Shown one piece after another: positions 45,437 to 57,524 of a stretch of DNA of 64,000 nt (positions within the stretch are counted from its first letter, which is position 1; each line of letters starts with the position of its first letter). The notes below the pieces were generated by a model. That model was given only the letters and a program-made list of their open reading frames with translations. It had not been told where the DNA came from and did no database searches. The translations under genes and the position numbers were made by a program. The DNA comes from Corylus avellana (taxonomy: Eukaryota > Streptophyta > Magnoliopsida > Fagales > Betulaceae). Location: the NCBI RefSeq assembly GCF_901000735.1, contig NC_081543.1, forward strand, positions 25,377,515-25,441,514, read 5' to 3'.

Positions 45437-48400
45437 CATAAAAGTCGTCGAAATTTGACTAAACTTCGTTAAAAATTCAATTAAAATCTCATTCGCCCGA
45501 CAAAAGTTACAATCGAGTCTATGAGATTTATCGGTAGTCGCTTTACAACATCGTCAATTGAATTGATTGCCCAAACACCCAATCAGCTTTTGTTACGTAG
45601 ACAAATATATCTTCTTTCATATTGTTAATTAATGAATATTTTTACAAAAATACCTTGAATTTTTTTTTTTTTTTTTTAAAAAAAAAGAATCAAGGGAAAA
45701 GAAAAACTCATGCCCAGACCGTGGGTCACACCCGGCAATATATTAAGAGTATAGTTGTATTTTTACAAATTTCATCAAGTCGGTCCATGTTAAAATGTTG
45801 TAGGTGAAACGCACATACAACCCTATATTAAGATTTAATGAAGCGGCTGGGACCACGCCTAATGAAACCGAAGTCACTAGTTCGAATCCTCCTCCTCCCT
45901 CTTATGTGGACATGTTAAAAAAAAAACATAAAATTTTAATCCAAGGAAAACATTGTAACCCTGATAATAGATTTGGGAGATGTTTGAAAAATTGATACAT
46001 TAGAGGAATATTTTAAATAAGGTGATAGTTAGAGGAAGATAAGTATAATTTCCCATTTCAGTTAATAATTGATAGCTTATTAACAAAAGTCTAAAACAAA
46101 AGCTTTTATAGGCTATACTGAAAAAAGCTAATTCTAAAAATAAATATGATAAGAAAAAATACCCATATAAATAATCTAAACCTAATAAATTTCATGAAAA
46201 AAATGTTGCAGCGCTTTTGAAATCGTAACCCTTCTTTTCAAATCTAACGGTTAGAATTTTATGGTTTCAACATTTTATTACTTTAAATATTTTTATTTTT
46301 CTTTAATTCATTGCTAGCAAATATATATGGTAAATTTTGATTTGATAAATATAGTAAAATGTTAGGGTAACAAAATCTAAACTATTTAATTTAAAAATAA
46401 AGATTGAGATTTCAATAACTCTGCAATCAAGAGTAGCCTATGGGCTTTGTAGGATTTATTTCTCATCTAAGCTAAAAGGATGTTGATTTCAATTCTCTTG
46501 GGCAGGCCACTATGACTAGCAAAGGCCTGGGCTGCCCTGAACTTGCTAATTGGGTTCGGCCCACATGTCCTCATAAAAACTTTGAGCTTGCTTGGTAAAA
46601 GGTTTTTAGATTTTTTATTTTATTTTTTTATTTTGTAATTGTGATTCACTGATTTGACATAAACGTAAAATTGGTTTGTCAATATTTGATAGGATTTTAA
46701 ATTACAAAGCTGGAATCTTCTTTTGGACCACCATACTTGACAAACTTGCAATCACATCCTATACCTCCTTCTCTTGAGCGGATATGCCAAAAAAAAAAAA
46801 AAAAAATCACATCCAATATCAATAATAGTAGAAGGGTATAATTAGAGAAGGCAAACACAAATTATGATTTATTCACCTTCTCCAATTCATTTAAAACATA
46901 TTAAATATTTTTACATAATTTCCTTTTTATGGTAACTCTAAAACACCAAAATACTTCTTAATTACATGATAACCCATAAGAGCAGTGGCCAACAACACTT
47001 AAGCTTCTGGATTAAACATAGGAAAAATTTAGGAAGACCGTCACTGGTGCGTTTGATAATGGTTTTCAAAATTATTTTTAAACTTTAATTAGAAATTTAT
47101 GTTGATATATATATACTTGTCTCGACAGAGGTATGAGGTCAAGGTATGGAATTGTCAATTTTTTTACTCTTCATTACCACTATTTTTAGAGCAAGAAGCG
47201 GGAACTATAATGAAAAATATAAAAAAGACTCAAAACAACATCAAAATATATAAAGGGGAATTGAATAGGTGTTTGCAAGTGGGATTAAACAAACAACAAA
47301 TATTCAAACATTCACCAAATATATGAAAAGCAATAAATCAATTGGACATAAAGTGAAAACCTTTTGAAAACCCCTTCAAAAGTAAGTAAAACAACTTCAA
47401 GACAGGCAAACTCAGAAAATTACTATTTGAATACTCATATTATATACATAATGAAACTTACAAACTTTTACAAATCCGAAACTCTATAAGATCAATAAGC
47501 TTCTCACTTATCTCATAACTTGACAATTTTCTTGTAGTGCATCTCCTTAACTAGAACCTTCGATTGGCTTCTTGAAATTGTTGAATGTTGATGAATGGTT
47601 ATGGTTTACAATAAATACTCTTAAGAGATAAGTAATTGAAAGCACAAAAACATAAGTTTTTTCTCTTGCACTTGGAAGAATAACCTCTTTTTTCTATGAA
47701 AATATTGCCTCTAAATTTCCAATCCTTACAAAATTCGTGCTCCAATAGTCTTTAAATAGACTTGAGAAAGTAGCCATAAAATCACAAAGTAAGTTCCCCA
47801 AACGTGCAAATTTTAGGAATTCTATTTGTGGCCCGTTTTGACCTGGTAAATGTTGGAATTAGAAACTTTTCTTGAAATAAAACGTTGTATAATTTTGAGT
47901 CATCTTTCCAAAAACATCAAGTTTGCTTCAATCGGAGCCAAAATTTATGAACATTTTAGTCCAACTAGGTCAATATTGACAATATACACAAACTTTAATA
48001 AACATGTCTTAGATCAATTTTTTCAACAACCTAACCATAAACCAAATATGTTTTGACACTAAATTTGCCAACACTAAAAACTTATCGTATAGGGATGAAA
48101 TAAAGTTTACATTTGAAAAGTGTTTTGATTTTGAAAATTGTTGGTACAATTAATTACCAATAGACCCCATTCATGCAACTCATTATATGAAAAATATCAA
48201 ACATCTCTAAGCTTAATATGTGGCAAGTATCCAGGAACCATATTCTTAAGCCTCTCTGTAAAATGAGTTGCTCTCTCTAAAAATAAGGTACGTATAACAT
48301 TATCACGTTCCATCTCTCTCGAAAACTCTCTCTATTCAATTATTCTAAAAGATTATTGATTTAAAGAATAGAGTGTCTACGAGTGTTCAAAAATCGGTTT

Positions 48401-49416
48401 TTTTTCAATAATCAGTAACTCCTTGCGGATCCGGCCGTGAAAAATTATTTCAACAAGAAGCAAAAAATTTTATGAGAAGGGATATGTTATGGCTACTATA
48501 ATCCAATTCTACAATTCAATTCTCAACACTTTCGTGGAAATATCCCTTGCTAAATTTCAGTCGCCCTCTTCCTTTAGTCAAATCCTTGACCAATGATGGT
48601 GGCATTTCCTTCCTCTATGTTGGGTGGGTAAACAAGGGAAAAAGATATTTCATTTCTTGTGCTGATTAAGACGTTATTCTTCCTCCTTTCACTTCCCCAT
48701 TACATCACCCCATTACATCACCACAATTGCACGTTTCATTACAAAGATGAAAGGAAAGACACATGAATTATTAATAATTTAAATAATAAATGTGAGAAAG
48801 TTTTCATGGGGAGATATATAAGTTTCTTACCATTATTTTTTTAAAAAATTATATATTTGAAAATTATGTGAATTCATGCAAGCTTCTTGCATTGAACGGC
48901 TTAAAAAATAATATTTGTGACATTTTGCCAGTGACAATTGGGTATTTATCAGGTTCTTATGCTTTATGTTACATAAAAGTTTTTAGTCAGAAACTATCTT
49001 TTGTTTTCCGTCGTAACATGACACATTTTTAACAAGTAATATTTTTTAAGCTGTTTGATGTAAGAAATGACCTTAATTCATATGATTTTCAAGATCACTT
49101 TTATATTTACTGTTTAAATTGTTACTATATAATGAAAGACAACCCATATGATTTGATTAATGGGGCCACTGCCGTCCAATAATAATATATTCCATCATCA
49201 TTAATAAGAAGCTTCCTCGAGTGATTTAACAATAAAAAAAAATAAAAAATAAAAAATAAAAATAAAAATAAACATATTATACGGCAGTTTTCTAAGGTGG
49301 AATTCCATAGACAAGTCCGAAGAATCAAAGTCAAGCCGTGCAAACGCGTCTAGAACAAAAAACATGGTGGACCGACTCAAACTCCATCATCCAAATATTT
49401 ATTAGACTTCCAGGTA

Positions 49417-49418
<2 letters not shown>
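45437..49418. other. Intergenic DNA between LINE and LEA_2 gene 1, arm B
   Basis: Mirror of arm A 3918-7663 and 13600-13740. It contains the unoccupied site of the arm-A LINE (45577-45591), the arm-B-only SINE (45839) and the shared SINE remnant (46763-46807). The open frame at 47850-48056 is shared with arm A but has no start conservation or domain. No gene supported. Confidence 0.55.
45839..45926 (+). mobile_element. SINE fragment, arm B only
   Basis: About 88 bp with B-box-like GTTCGAATCC, then CTCCCTCTTATGTGGACATG and poly-A. Arm A (about 7395-7425) reads straight through without it. No clear target-site duplication and a poor A box, so probably 5'-truncated. Confidence 0.6.

Positions 49419-49451
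<33 letters not shown>
49419..49451. repeat. (AT)n microsatellite in the LEA_2 gene 1 promoter/leader, long allele
   Basis: About 16.5 AT units, twice the arm-A length, ending 61 bp before the ATG. Confidence 0.85.
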
Positions 49452-49452
<1 letters not shown>

Positions 49453-49512
49453 CAGCAAAATTTTCATATATATCACCCATCACCGATTCACTATTTCTGC
49501 TCGAAATCGGCC

Positions 49513-50172
49513 ATGGCTGAAAAAGAGCAGGCCAAGCCGTTAACCCCTTTCACCTACCGAACCCGCAGCGACGAAGATGAAGAACTTTCGACGGAGCTTA
49601 AATTCCGTCGAAGAAAATACATCAAGTGCTGCGGCTGCGTTACCGCCGTCTTCTTACTCATAGCCGTTACTCTTTTAGTCCTCGGCTTCACCGTCTTCCA
49701 CATAAAAGACCCGGAGGTCCGGATGAACTCCGTGACACTCCCACAGCTAAACCTCGCCGCCTTCAATGGCACTTCCGGTCAAAGGCCGAATATCACCCTC
49801 ACCGCCGACGTTTCCGTGAAGAACCCCAACGCGGCGTCGTTTAGATATACCAACAGCACGACGAGTGTGTATTATCGTGGGGAAATGGTGGGTGAGGCTC
49901 AGATTCCGTCCGGCAAGGCCAAGGCGAGGCATACCCTGAGGATGAATTTGACGGTGGATATCATCACCGACAAGATTGCCGTTGAAAGCCTTGCAAACGA
50001 TTTGAGGTCAGGAGCTTTGGCGATGAGCAGCTTTACAAAACTCAGCGGCAGGGTGAAGATCCTTAATATTTTCAAGAAAAATATTGTAGTGGAAATGAAT
50101 TGCACCATGTCCTATGATGTTTCCAGCCAATCCATTCAAAAGCAGAAATGTAATTCACATGTTCGTGTCTAG
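49513..50172 (+). CDS. LEA_2 / NDR1-HIN1-like membrane protein, gene 1, arm B
   Basis: 219 aa, intronless, starting MAEKEQAKPLTPFTYRTRSD. Acidic N-terminus, RKYIKCCGC before the membrane segment (about 46-70), then the LEA_2 domain with five N-x-S/T sites and C-terminal EMNCTMSYDVS. It differs from arm A at five positions (A7/G, P12/R, T14/S, R33/Q, and N for Y in VESLA-DLRSG), four of them in the cytosolic tail. The ATG is in a GGCCATGGCT context, close to a good plant start. The 3' flank includes an ATATAT run and a long T run at 50461-50484. Confidence 0.93.
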   Translation: MAEKEQAKPLTPFTYRTRSDEDEELSTELKFRRRKYIKCCGCVTAVFLLIAVTLLVLGFTVFHIKDPEVRMNSVTLPQLNLAAFNGTSGQRPNITLTADVSVKNPNAASFRYTNSTTSVYYRGEMVGEAQIPSGKAKARHTLRMNLTVDIITDKIAVESLANDLRSGALAMSSFTKLSGRVKILNIFKKNIVVEMNCTMSYDVSSQSIQKQKCNSHVRV

Positions 50173-50460
50173 ATATGAGTAGCTTTGAGTTTTTTGTTTT
50201 TTGTTTTTTGATCCTCTGAAAATATACAGATATATATATATATATATTGCTAAAGGGCTGTCTCCAGATTAACAGAAATTTATGAGCAATCTTTCTATCT
50301 TAATTTATGAAACTGTTTGGTGAAATGAATGGTTTGATATAAATATTTGGAGAGAATTTAATTTATAGCAAATCATTGAGGGGAATCAATAAATTAAGGA
50401 AGTTTTAGATAGATGATTGTATTTGTAGCACCAGATCTTGCGTGAAAGAAATGAAAAAGA

Positions 50461-50491
<31 letters not shown>

Positions 50492-52152
50492 AAACTGTTC
50501 CAGTTGTAGTGACACGGCACCTGAAATTATAGTGACACAGCACCTTCCGGCTCACAACCGGACCTACCTTTTTTTTTTTTTTTAGAAGGACAGACCTACC
50601 TTTTTTTATTATTATTACATTTTCACCAAATTGATGGAATATTAATTAAAAGATTGAATTAATTATGTTTTATTCACTTAAGTTTTTAGGATAAGCTACA
50701 CGTGAGGTAAGCAAACTACGAAATAATTAAATGGTTAAATTTACTTATTCGTATCAATTTAAGCTTTTGGAATAAAAAATAATTTAACATGGTATTAAAA
50801 TCAGATGTCATTAATTCGAATCCTAACTCTTCAATTTACCTCCATTTAGATTAAATATGTCATGTGTTGATGGTTAAATGTACCTATTTCTATTGGTTTA
50901 AGCTTTTTAGATAAGTAATTCTAATTATTACACCCCATTTCATTTACATTCTACTGGGCTGATGGGGTAACGCCTACGGCCTATCGGTTATTGGATTAAC
51001 CTTTTTTAAAAAATTAAAAATAAAAATATTTAAGGGCTAATGATTACTATCAAATCAACCAAGTAGTATTGCAAAACTAAATAAAATAAATAAGATAGGC
51101 CGTGTAGTATATAGCATTTCTCTAATTAAATAGACTTAAGTCCTTTGAGGAAGCTCAATGCGATGGAAAAAAAATTAAAAAGGGCTAAAATTTTTGATAA
51201 AAATTTTCTTTAAATTAAGTAAGATTTATTTATTTATTTTTTCAATCCAATTTATTAAACTGTTACGATGAAAATATACTTAAAAAAGAAAAAAAAAAAT
51301 TATTACGTTGTTGGTCAATGTACGTATTATGGTCAGTCAGATGAGGTCATTTTCTTAGTTCCCCATCTTATGTTTTTTCCCAATACTACAAACATTTAAA
51401 AGTTGAATTTTGGTACTAAGGTTGCTGTCGATCGAGCGAACTGTACGTTGTTGGAATTTTTTTTGTACAACTGATTGAAATGTTTCCGGAATATCACATC
51501 TTGTAAATTAATTATGATGAAAAAAGAAAAACATCAATTTGAATGGGAGGTTTTTTGATACAAAGTTTTAGATGATGTTTTTTAGTTGAAAATGTGTTAT
51601 AATGTAGCATAAAACGTTCTCAACTACCGAACCCATTTTAAACGCTATGATGTAAGTTGAGTATAAAAATTCATGTTGAAAATGGTTTTCCATCATATTT
51701 TTAAGTTGAGGTTGGTGAAGATAGAGACCTACGTGCTTTTGTTCAAACACATTTTAATTATAAGGGCACGTTTAGAATTGTGTTTAAGAAATAGACATTT
51801 TAAATTAAAAAATATTTTTTGGCAAACGTTTTATTTTTAAGCTTTTGTTAAATGCGTATTGACCATTTTTTGACTTTTTGAACCCTTAAAGTGCTTTTAA
51901 TTTTTTTACTAAATGGATACTTTTTTCTTTAAATGAATTTTTTGAGTATTAAAAGCATTTTTAAACCCTTCAAATGCACAACCAAACAAACAGACCATAA
52001 GCAACTGAGTTATGTAGTAAGCCTTGTTTTTCTTTCAAGTTTTTCCTTTTAGACAAACGTTAAAAAACAAAAAGGCCACTCATATGAGGATTAGAAGAAT
52101 ATTCATTTGAGGAGAGAGAATAACATTAAGGAAAAGGGGGCGACTTAAGTGA
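50173..52152. other. 3' flank of LEA_2 gene 1, arm B, with segment-duplication copy 1
   Basis: From about 50975 (CCTACGGCCTATC) to about 53590 (without the element at 52161) the sequence recurs at 57525-62160. Bases about 50580-50935 are extra compared with arm A and include GGTATTAAAATCAGA and TTCGAATCCTAA, resembling decayed LTR/SINE sequence. No gene seen. Confidence 0.55.
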
Positions 52153-52160
52153 CTTGGAAT
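52153..52160 (+). repeat. 8 bp target-site duplication of the hAT-like element (left)
   Basis: CTTGGAAT, repeated exactly at 53257-53264. Confidence 0.85.
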
Positions 52161-53256
52161 TAGGGCCGGCAATTTTGACACGACACGCGAACCCGACACG
52201 AAGTTAGCAGGTATTAGGTTTTGGCTTATCGGGTTCGGGTCTTAATCGGGTCCGGCTAAATTCGTGTCTAGCGGGTCGACCCGGCGGGTCCACGGGTCGA
52301 CCCGGCAGGTCCACGAGTCGACCCGTCAGACACGTTTAAGTTAGCGGGTCAGACGGGTCTCGGGTGACCCGCCAGACCCGTTAACTTATTTTAATTTTTT
52401 TTTTAAAAAAAAACCCAAACATAAGTAACCCAACTGAATAAGTGAAACCTAAAATCAAAATGTCTAAACACGACAAATCAGAGCTGCAGCAAACCCCCCC
52501 CCCCCCCCCNNNNNNNNNNNNNNNNNNNNNNNNNNNNNNNNNNNNNNNNNNNNNNNNNNNNNNCTCTCTCTCCCTCTATCGCAGATTCGGAGCTTCGCAG
52601 GCACCAAGCAGGCTAGGCAGCAACCCCCCCAGGCCCCAGCGCCTCCCTCTCACGGCTCTCTCTCTCCTTCTATCGCAACTGCGCAGAATTGCAGGCAGCC
52701 AGCACCACCGCACTAGGCAGTACCCCCCCAGTGCCTCTCTCTCTCTCTCCCTCTCGGCTCTCTCTCCCAACGCCTCTCTCTTCCAGTCCCCCTCTCAACT
52801 CTCTCTCTCCCTCTGTCGCAGCTTCGCAGGCAGGCAGTAGCCCCCCAGCGAGCCAACGCCACTCTCTCTCCCTCTCGGCTCTCTCTCTCTCTCTCTCATC
52901 AGAGGCCAATGGCATTGGTAATTTGGTATATTATTAATTTATTATTAATATTACATTATTTTTTCCATTTTTCATCAAGTTTTTTTTAAACGGGTTAGGT
53001 CGTGCCAGGTGGGGTGACCTATTTAGACATGGGTCGCGTCGGGTCATGTTGGATCGTGTCTACCCGATGTGACCTGGTAATTTTAAACGGGTTAAGCGGG
53101 TCGTGTCGGGTTACCCGGATATTTTTCGTGTTATAATCGTGTTAGACCCGCTAACCCATTTAGCTAAACGGGTCGTTTTCGTGTCTAGGGTAATCGGGTT
53201 GCGGGTCTTAACGGGTCGTAATCGGGTCTACCCATTTACCCGTTTTGCCAGCCCTA
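52161..53256. mobile_element. Non-autonomous hAT-like DNA transposon, about 1.1 kb, arm B only
   Basis: Ends TAGGGCCGGCAA and, reversed, TAGGGCTGGCAA: terminal inverted repeats with the TAGGG-type start of hAT elements and the 8 bp duplication expected of that superfamily. The subterminal regions are rich in CGGGTCGACCCG/GGGTCGTGTCGGGTT motifs on both sides. The centre has a poly-C run, a 54-N gap (52510-52563) and a long (CT)n-rich stretch (52564-52900). No transposase frame. Absent at 61814 and in arm A near 1640. Confidence 0.88.
52510..52563. other. Assembly gap, 54 N, between poly-C and (CT)n
   Basis: Sized gap in low-complexity DNA; probably a sequencing stop, unlike the two 100-N joins. 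Confidence 0.95.
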
Positions 53257-54073
53257 CTTGGAATAGTCCTACTTTATGTTTTTTATAAAATAGTTTTTTT
53301 TTTTTTTTTTAACAACAAAATTAAATTAATAAACTAATATTACGCATATGAAACCATGAAAGGATACTTAGTCCATTATTACTTTGTATAATTAATCACT
53401 AATCACTAATTAATTATTAATAAAATTGTCTTTACTTATGCAAATTAAGAGCATTAGATGATCTTGTTATAAAGAGACGCGCCTTGGATAAATCAGGTTT
53501 AATCATTCCTTTGTGTACTTTTTTTTAATTATAAATGTTTGCTAGAAATATGCATTGGATATAAAATAAATAAATAAATAAAATGAGTAAAATAAAAGAG
53601 TCAAAAAACTACTTTTTATATATATATATATATAGTAGATATAGTATTCAGCCCTGGAAATCTGCCTGTGACCCATGTGGATGAGTGGATAGCAGATATT
53701 GCAAAACGATTTTTAATTGCCCACTTAAATACTCCTAATGCAAATGCTTTCAAAGAAAACGTTGGACAACCCATTTATGAGATTTTAAGCTATAGAAATG
53801 ACCTTTTTTTATAACTTTTCAAATGGAAATTGTTTAGGATGCAACTTTTATTAAAACTATTTAACAAATTTACATGATAGTTTATATTTTTGTGGCTAAC
53901 GCAATAAGTGTCATGTTGACTATCACGTTAGTTTGTAAATATAATAAGTGTCATATGAACCGTCACATCAATTTACAAGAAACTTATAATAAAAATTATA
54001 GTATCCCAACGGTAATTGACTGTGCAAGCGTGGTAATACCAACTAACATGATAGTTATGAATTATTATTAATT

Positions 54074-54142
54074 NNNNNNNNNNNNNNNNNNNNNNNNNNN
54101 NNNNNNNNNNNNNNNNNNNNNNNNNNNNNNNNNNNNNNNNNN
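54074..54142. other. Assembly gap, 69 N
   Basis: Sized gap within AT-rich DNA. Confidence 0.95.
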
Positions 54143-55527
54143 ATATTCAATTTTAAATTGTATGATCATGATCCATAAAACAAGGCTAGAGTCCGTCACA
54201 GGCTGAGCTTCACAATTAGAGACGTGCCTTTTGGGCTAACCTTTTGTGGTCTTTAATTAAAAGTCGACCAGGATGACAATTAGCCCATGGACCTGCCTAT
54301 GTAGAGTGAGGACCTCTCATAACACATATCAACAAGTTGACATAAGCCTTTTCACAAAAAAAGTTGACTTTGCAATCTCATATAAAAAGGAAATCAAGTG
54401 GAGCAACTTGGACATCTTATAACAAGTGTATCAAAAAGTTGACTTCCCTTAGGATTGTTATTCGGTCCAATACCTTCTATTTGGGTCATTCACTTTTAAT
54501 GAACAGCATTGTTAGAGTCGCTGAATCATTGCTTTGGCTATATGGGATGGTTCAGGATGGCCAAACTACCTCTTGGCTATAAAAGTAGGTCAACCACCTC
54601 AAATAAACGGCATAAATTATTACATGTTAAAAAATAAAAAATAAAAATAGAGTGAATGAGTAGTTGTTAGGGTGATTGAACTATCATTTTGATCATAGAG
54701 GTGATTGGGGGAGGTTACCGGCCCGTGGCCTAAGTATGTTGGTGCTAATTATTAAGGGTTATATTGGGAGCTAATGCCAATGCATAATGATAAATTGAAA
54801 ATAAATAGGATATGCATGAAGCAAAATGGCATTAATGGTTGAAAATTGAGGTAGTCTTATAAATGTGAGAGAGGTGGACGAGCAATCCGAGATCTATTTG
54901 TATAGGTAAACTCTATTAGAAGTCTCTTACATCTATTATAGCTAGAATTGTAAGCGTTTTGTTGAAATCCATGTACATAATGAATAAGAGAAATGCTAAA
55001 GAGCAGTAAAAAAATTCCGTAATCCATCCATAATGGGTGGTATGGATGTAGCATTACTCGATAATGGCTAAATTCAAAAAAAAAATTTAGCCATTTACAT
55101 CACTCATTACAGATAAATTATAGAGATCTTTTTTTAATTTGTTTGTCTCTAGCATTTCTCGTAAACAAGTAAATAGTGGGAGAAGTGAATGATGATCAAA
55201 AGGTAAAGTTCAACGTTACCAACCCCGGAAACAGTGCCAATCCATCCATTAATCCTGGAATGAGTGGAATGGACGGGTGGGAGTAGCCTCCGAGGTGTTG
55301 GTTCATGCATCATTCCATTCTAATGTTTCTTCACCTCAAACAATGAAGTGGGAGCCTCTCTTTCTTGTCTTTTTTTAGCCTAAAAATATCAAGAAATCTA
55401 GATGATAGCACATCATTTGCGCAATTATTCACAATTATTTATTATATTTATTTTATACATGTATATTTTAAATCATATAATATCAAGCAGAATAAAATGT
55501 GTATAATAAATAAGTGCAAATAATATC

Positions 55528-55706
55528 ATTCTTCTTTATTCTTCACGTTCATTTATCACATTTATGTCATGCCAGCTGATATGACGTGTTTTAAGTGACA
55601 TACACTTTTATTTTATTTTAACAACTAGAATGAAAAACCATTTAAAAGCTTCATATCAGCTGCTATAATATGATGAATGTGATAAATAAGTATGAAGAGT
55701 ATGCTT
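55528..55706. mobile_element. MITE-like fold-back element (about 180 bp)
   Basis: The left arm reads CGTTCATTTATCACATTTAT...CAGCTGATATGA; the right arm, reversed, reads ATACTTATTTATCACATTCAT...CAGCTGATATGA. The preceding 55405-55527 also folds back on itself more loosely, so two related elements may lie side by side. Target-site duplication not defined. Confidence 0.55.
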
Positions 55707-56769
55707 AGTCATTATTGATTCCTTTTATGTTTTTTTTTTTTTTTTTCATAGATCCCAATTGAAGACTTTTTCAAAACCAAACACCTTGCATTCCTTCTAA
55801 CCATAGAAATAACGACTGTTTATGCTATGCTCTACATGAATTGTGCCTCTTTTTACTCACTAGCAAGCCGGCTTTTGATTGGATATTTGTCCCTCAAAGC
55901 ACTCACAATGACCATGATTAGCTCAAACATGCTTCCATAAAATCTCTCCTTTTTTTTGTTTTTTGTTTTTTGTTTTTTTTTTATCCTTTTTAAGTGCAAA
56001 GAATATCCCCTTAGAGAAAATTTTCTTCGACCTACTCTAATAAGTGACAAGTGTCATTCAACATTTTTGGGTTTTAAAAAAAATTAATGTTTGAGTTCCT
56101 AGATTAGTGGAATAACAATAAATTACTGTTAAAATATTAAAAAAAAAAACAAGTGAGAGATGACACTAGGCACTTATTTGACTAGGTTGAAAGAAATTTC
56201 CTCTAAACTAATTCGGAAGAAATTTCTGTCCTTCCTAAATTCAATTCTTTAAAGGGAACATCTTTATTTTTATCTCTTAGACCAAAAAAAAAAACTATTA
56301 TAAAACCATCCTTAAAAAGTTCTTTTTGGAGTTTTTTTATGAACTAATTCTTTATTTGAATTATATTATGTTGTTTTAATTTTATTTCAAAAACTAATAA
56401 TATCAAGTCACATAATTAGTAAGCCCTTTTTTTTTTCTTCTAAGAAAGCCTTAAAAGAAAAGGAAAAAAAAAAAAAAAAAAACTACAAGAGTTTAGACAA
56501 CTTTTAGCCTTCTTATTGCATTTTAAAATAATTGCTGAAGAAAAGTTATCATCAATTACATTTGTCATTTCTTATTTCAACCACTACCAAATTTGTTTCT
56601 TCTAGTGTTCGTTACCTTATGTTGTTTAACGATGATCATGTTTTTTTAGACAACTTATGTTGTTTTCTTATCGGGTGTGACATAGTAAATTGTTCACGTG
56701 GCAAACAGACGGTTAATTATTAATTTAAAGAACAAGTTAAGGAAATGTTGTATTTGAACTTACATGCTG

Positions 56770-56940
56770 TTATTTTAATAACAGTATGTATGATGTAGTC
56801 TAAACAACGGTTAAGATTATATTTTAAAGTTGACTTACTTTTAAAAACTTTTAATAGGATAAAGAAAATGAAGAGAGATTTTGAGAGATTCAATTTTAAC
56901 CGTTGCTTACACTACAACATACATACTGTTATTAAAGTAA
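56770..56940. mobile_element. MITE-like element with about 48 bp terminal inverted repeats
   Basis: The left end includes AATAACAGTATGTATGATG and AACAACGGTTAA; the reversed right end includes AATAACAGTATGTATGTTG and AGCAACGGTTAA. Total 171 bp with a short AT-rich loop, typical of a MITE. The superfamily was not determined because flanking duplications are unclear. Confidence 0.7.
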
Positions 56941-57014
56941 AATTTAAGAAATGAATTGTTGAAATTATAATGGAAAAATACAAAATTAGTCCCTACAGTT
57001 TACTTAATTTACAA

Positions 57015-57520
57015 TTAACTTCCTACTCGGGACCTACTTGAGACCCGACCGAACCTGCTAGGAACCCGCCCAGGACTTGAGTGAGACCCGCCCAGGACCT
57101 GACTGGGACCTCGTCGAGACCTAACCGGGACCCTGCCAAGACCTGATTGAGACCCGCCCAGGACCTCACCAGGACCCCCCGGGACTTGACTGAGACCTAA
57201 TCGGGACCTACCCGGGACCCACCTGAGAACTACCTAGGATCCCTGCCGAAACCTGCCTAAGACCCGCCCGGACCAACCCAGGACCTGCCCAAGACCTGAT
57301 CGGGACCTGCCCGGGACCTCATATGGACTCGGCCGACACCCCGCAGGGATTCGCCCAGGACCCTCCCAAGACCTACCCAAGACTTGCCTGGGACCCCACC
57401 GAGACCTAATTGGGAACTGTCCAGGACCAGCTCGAGACCTGCCTGAGACTCACCGAAGACCCACCTAGGATTTGACCAGGACCCTCCTGGGACCTGACCG
57501 AGACCCGCCTGAGATTTGAC
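57015..57520. repeat. GC-rich degenerate tandem repeat, unit about 10-11 bp
   Basis: About 45-50 imperfect units around GGGACCTGCC / GAGACCCGCC in otherwise AT-rich DNA. All frames contain stops, so it is not a proline-rich protein gene. It ends exactly where segment copy 2 begins (57525). Confidence 0.8.
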
Positions 57521-57524
57521 CTAC

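Larger units (their letters stand above)
53265..57524. other. Arm-B-specific spacer between two segment copies
   Basis: Up to about 53590 it is the end of segment copy 1; after that nothing matches arm A. AT-rich, with a 69-N gap, two fold-back elements and a GC-rich tandem repeat (listed separately). Small open frames (53874-54071, 54364-54582) have no recognisable domain. No gene supported. Confidence 0.55.

Noticed and set aside
52442..52937. Serine/leucine-rich open frames around the CT-rich block
   Set aside because: They are translations of (CT)n low-complexity sequence and one crosses an N gap.
57015..57520. Possible proline-rich or collagen-like coding region
   Set aside because: Stops occur in every frame; the period of 10-11 bp does not keep a reading frame.
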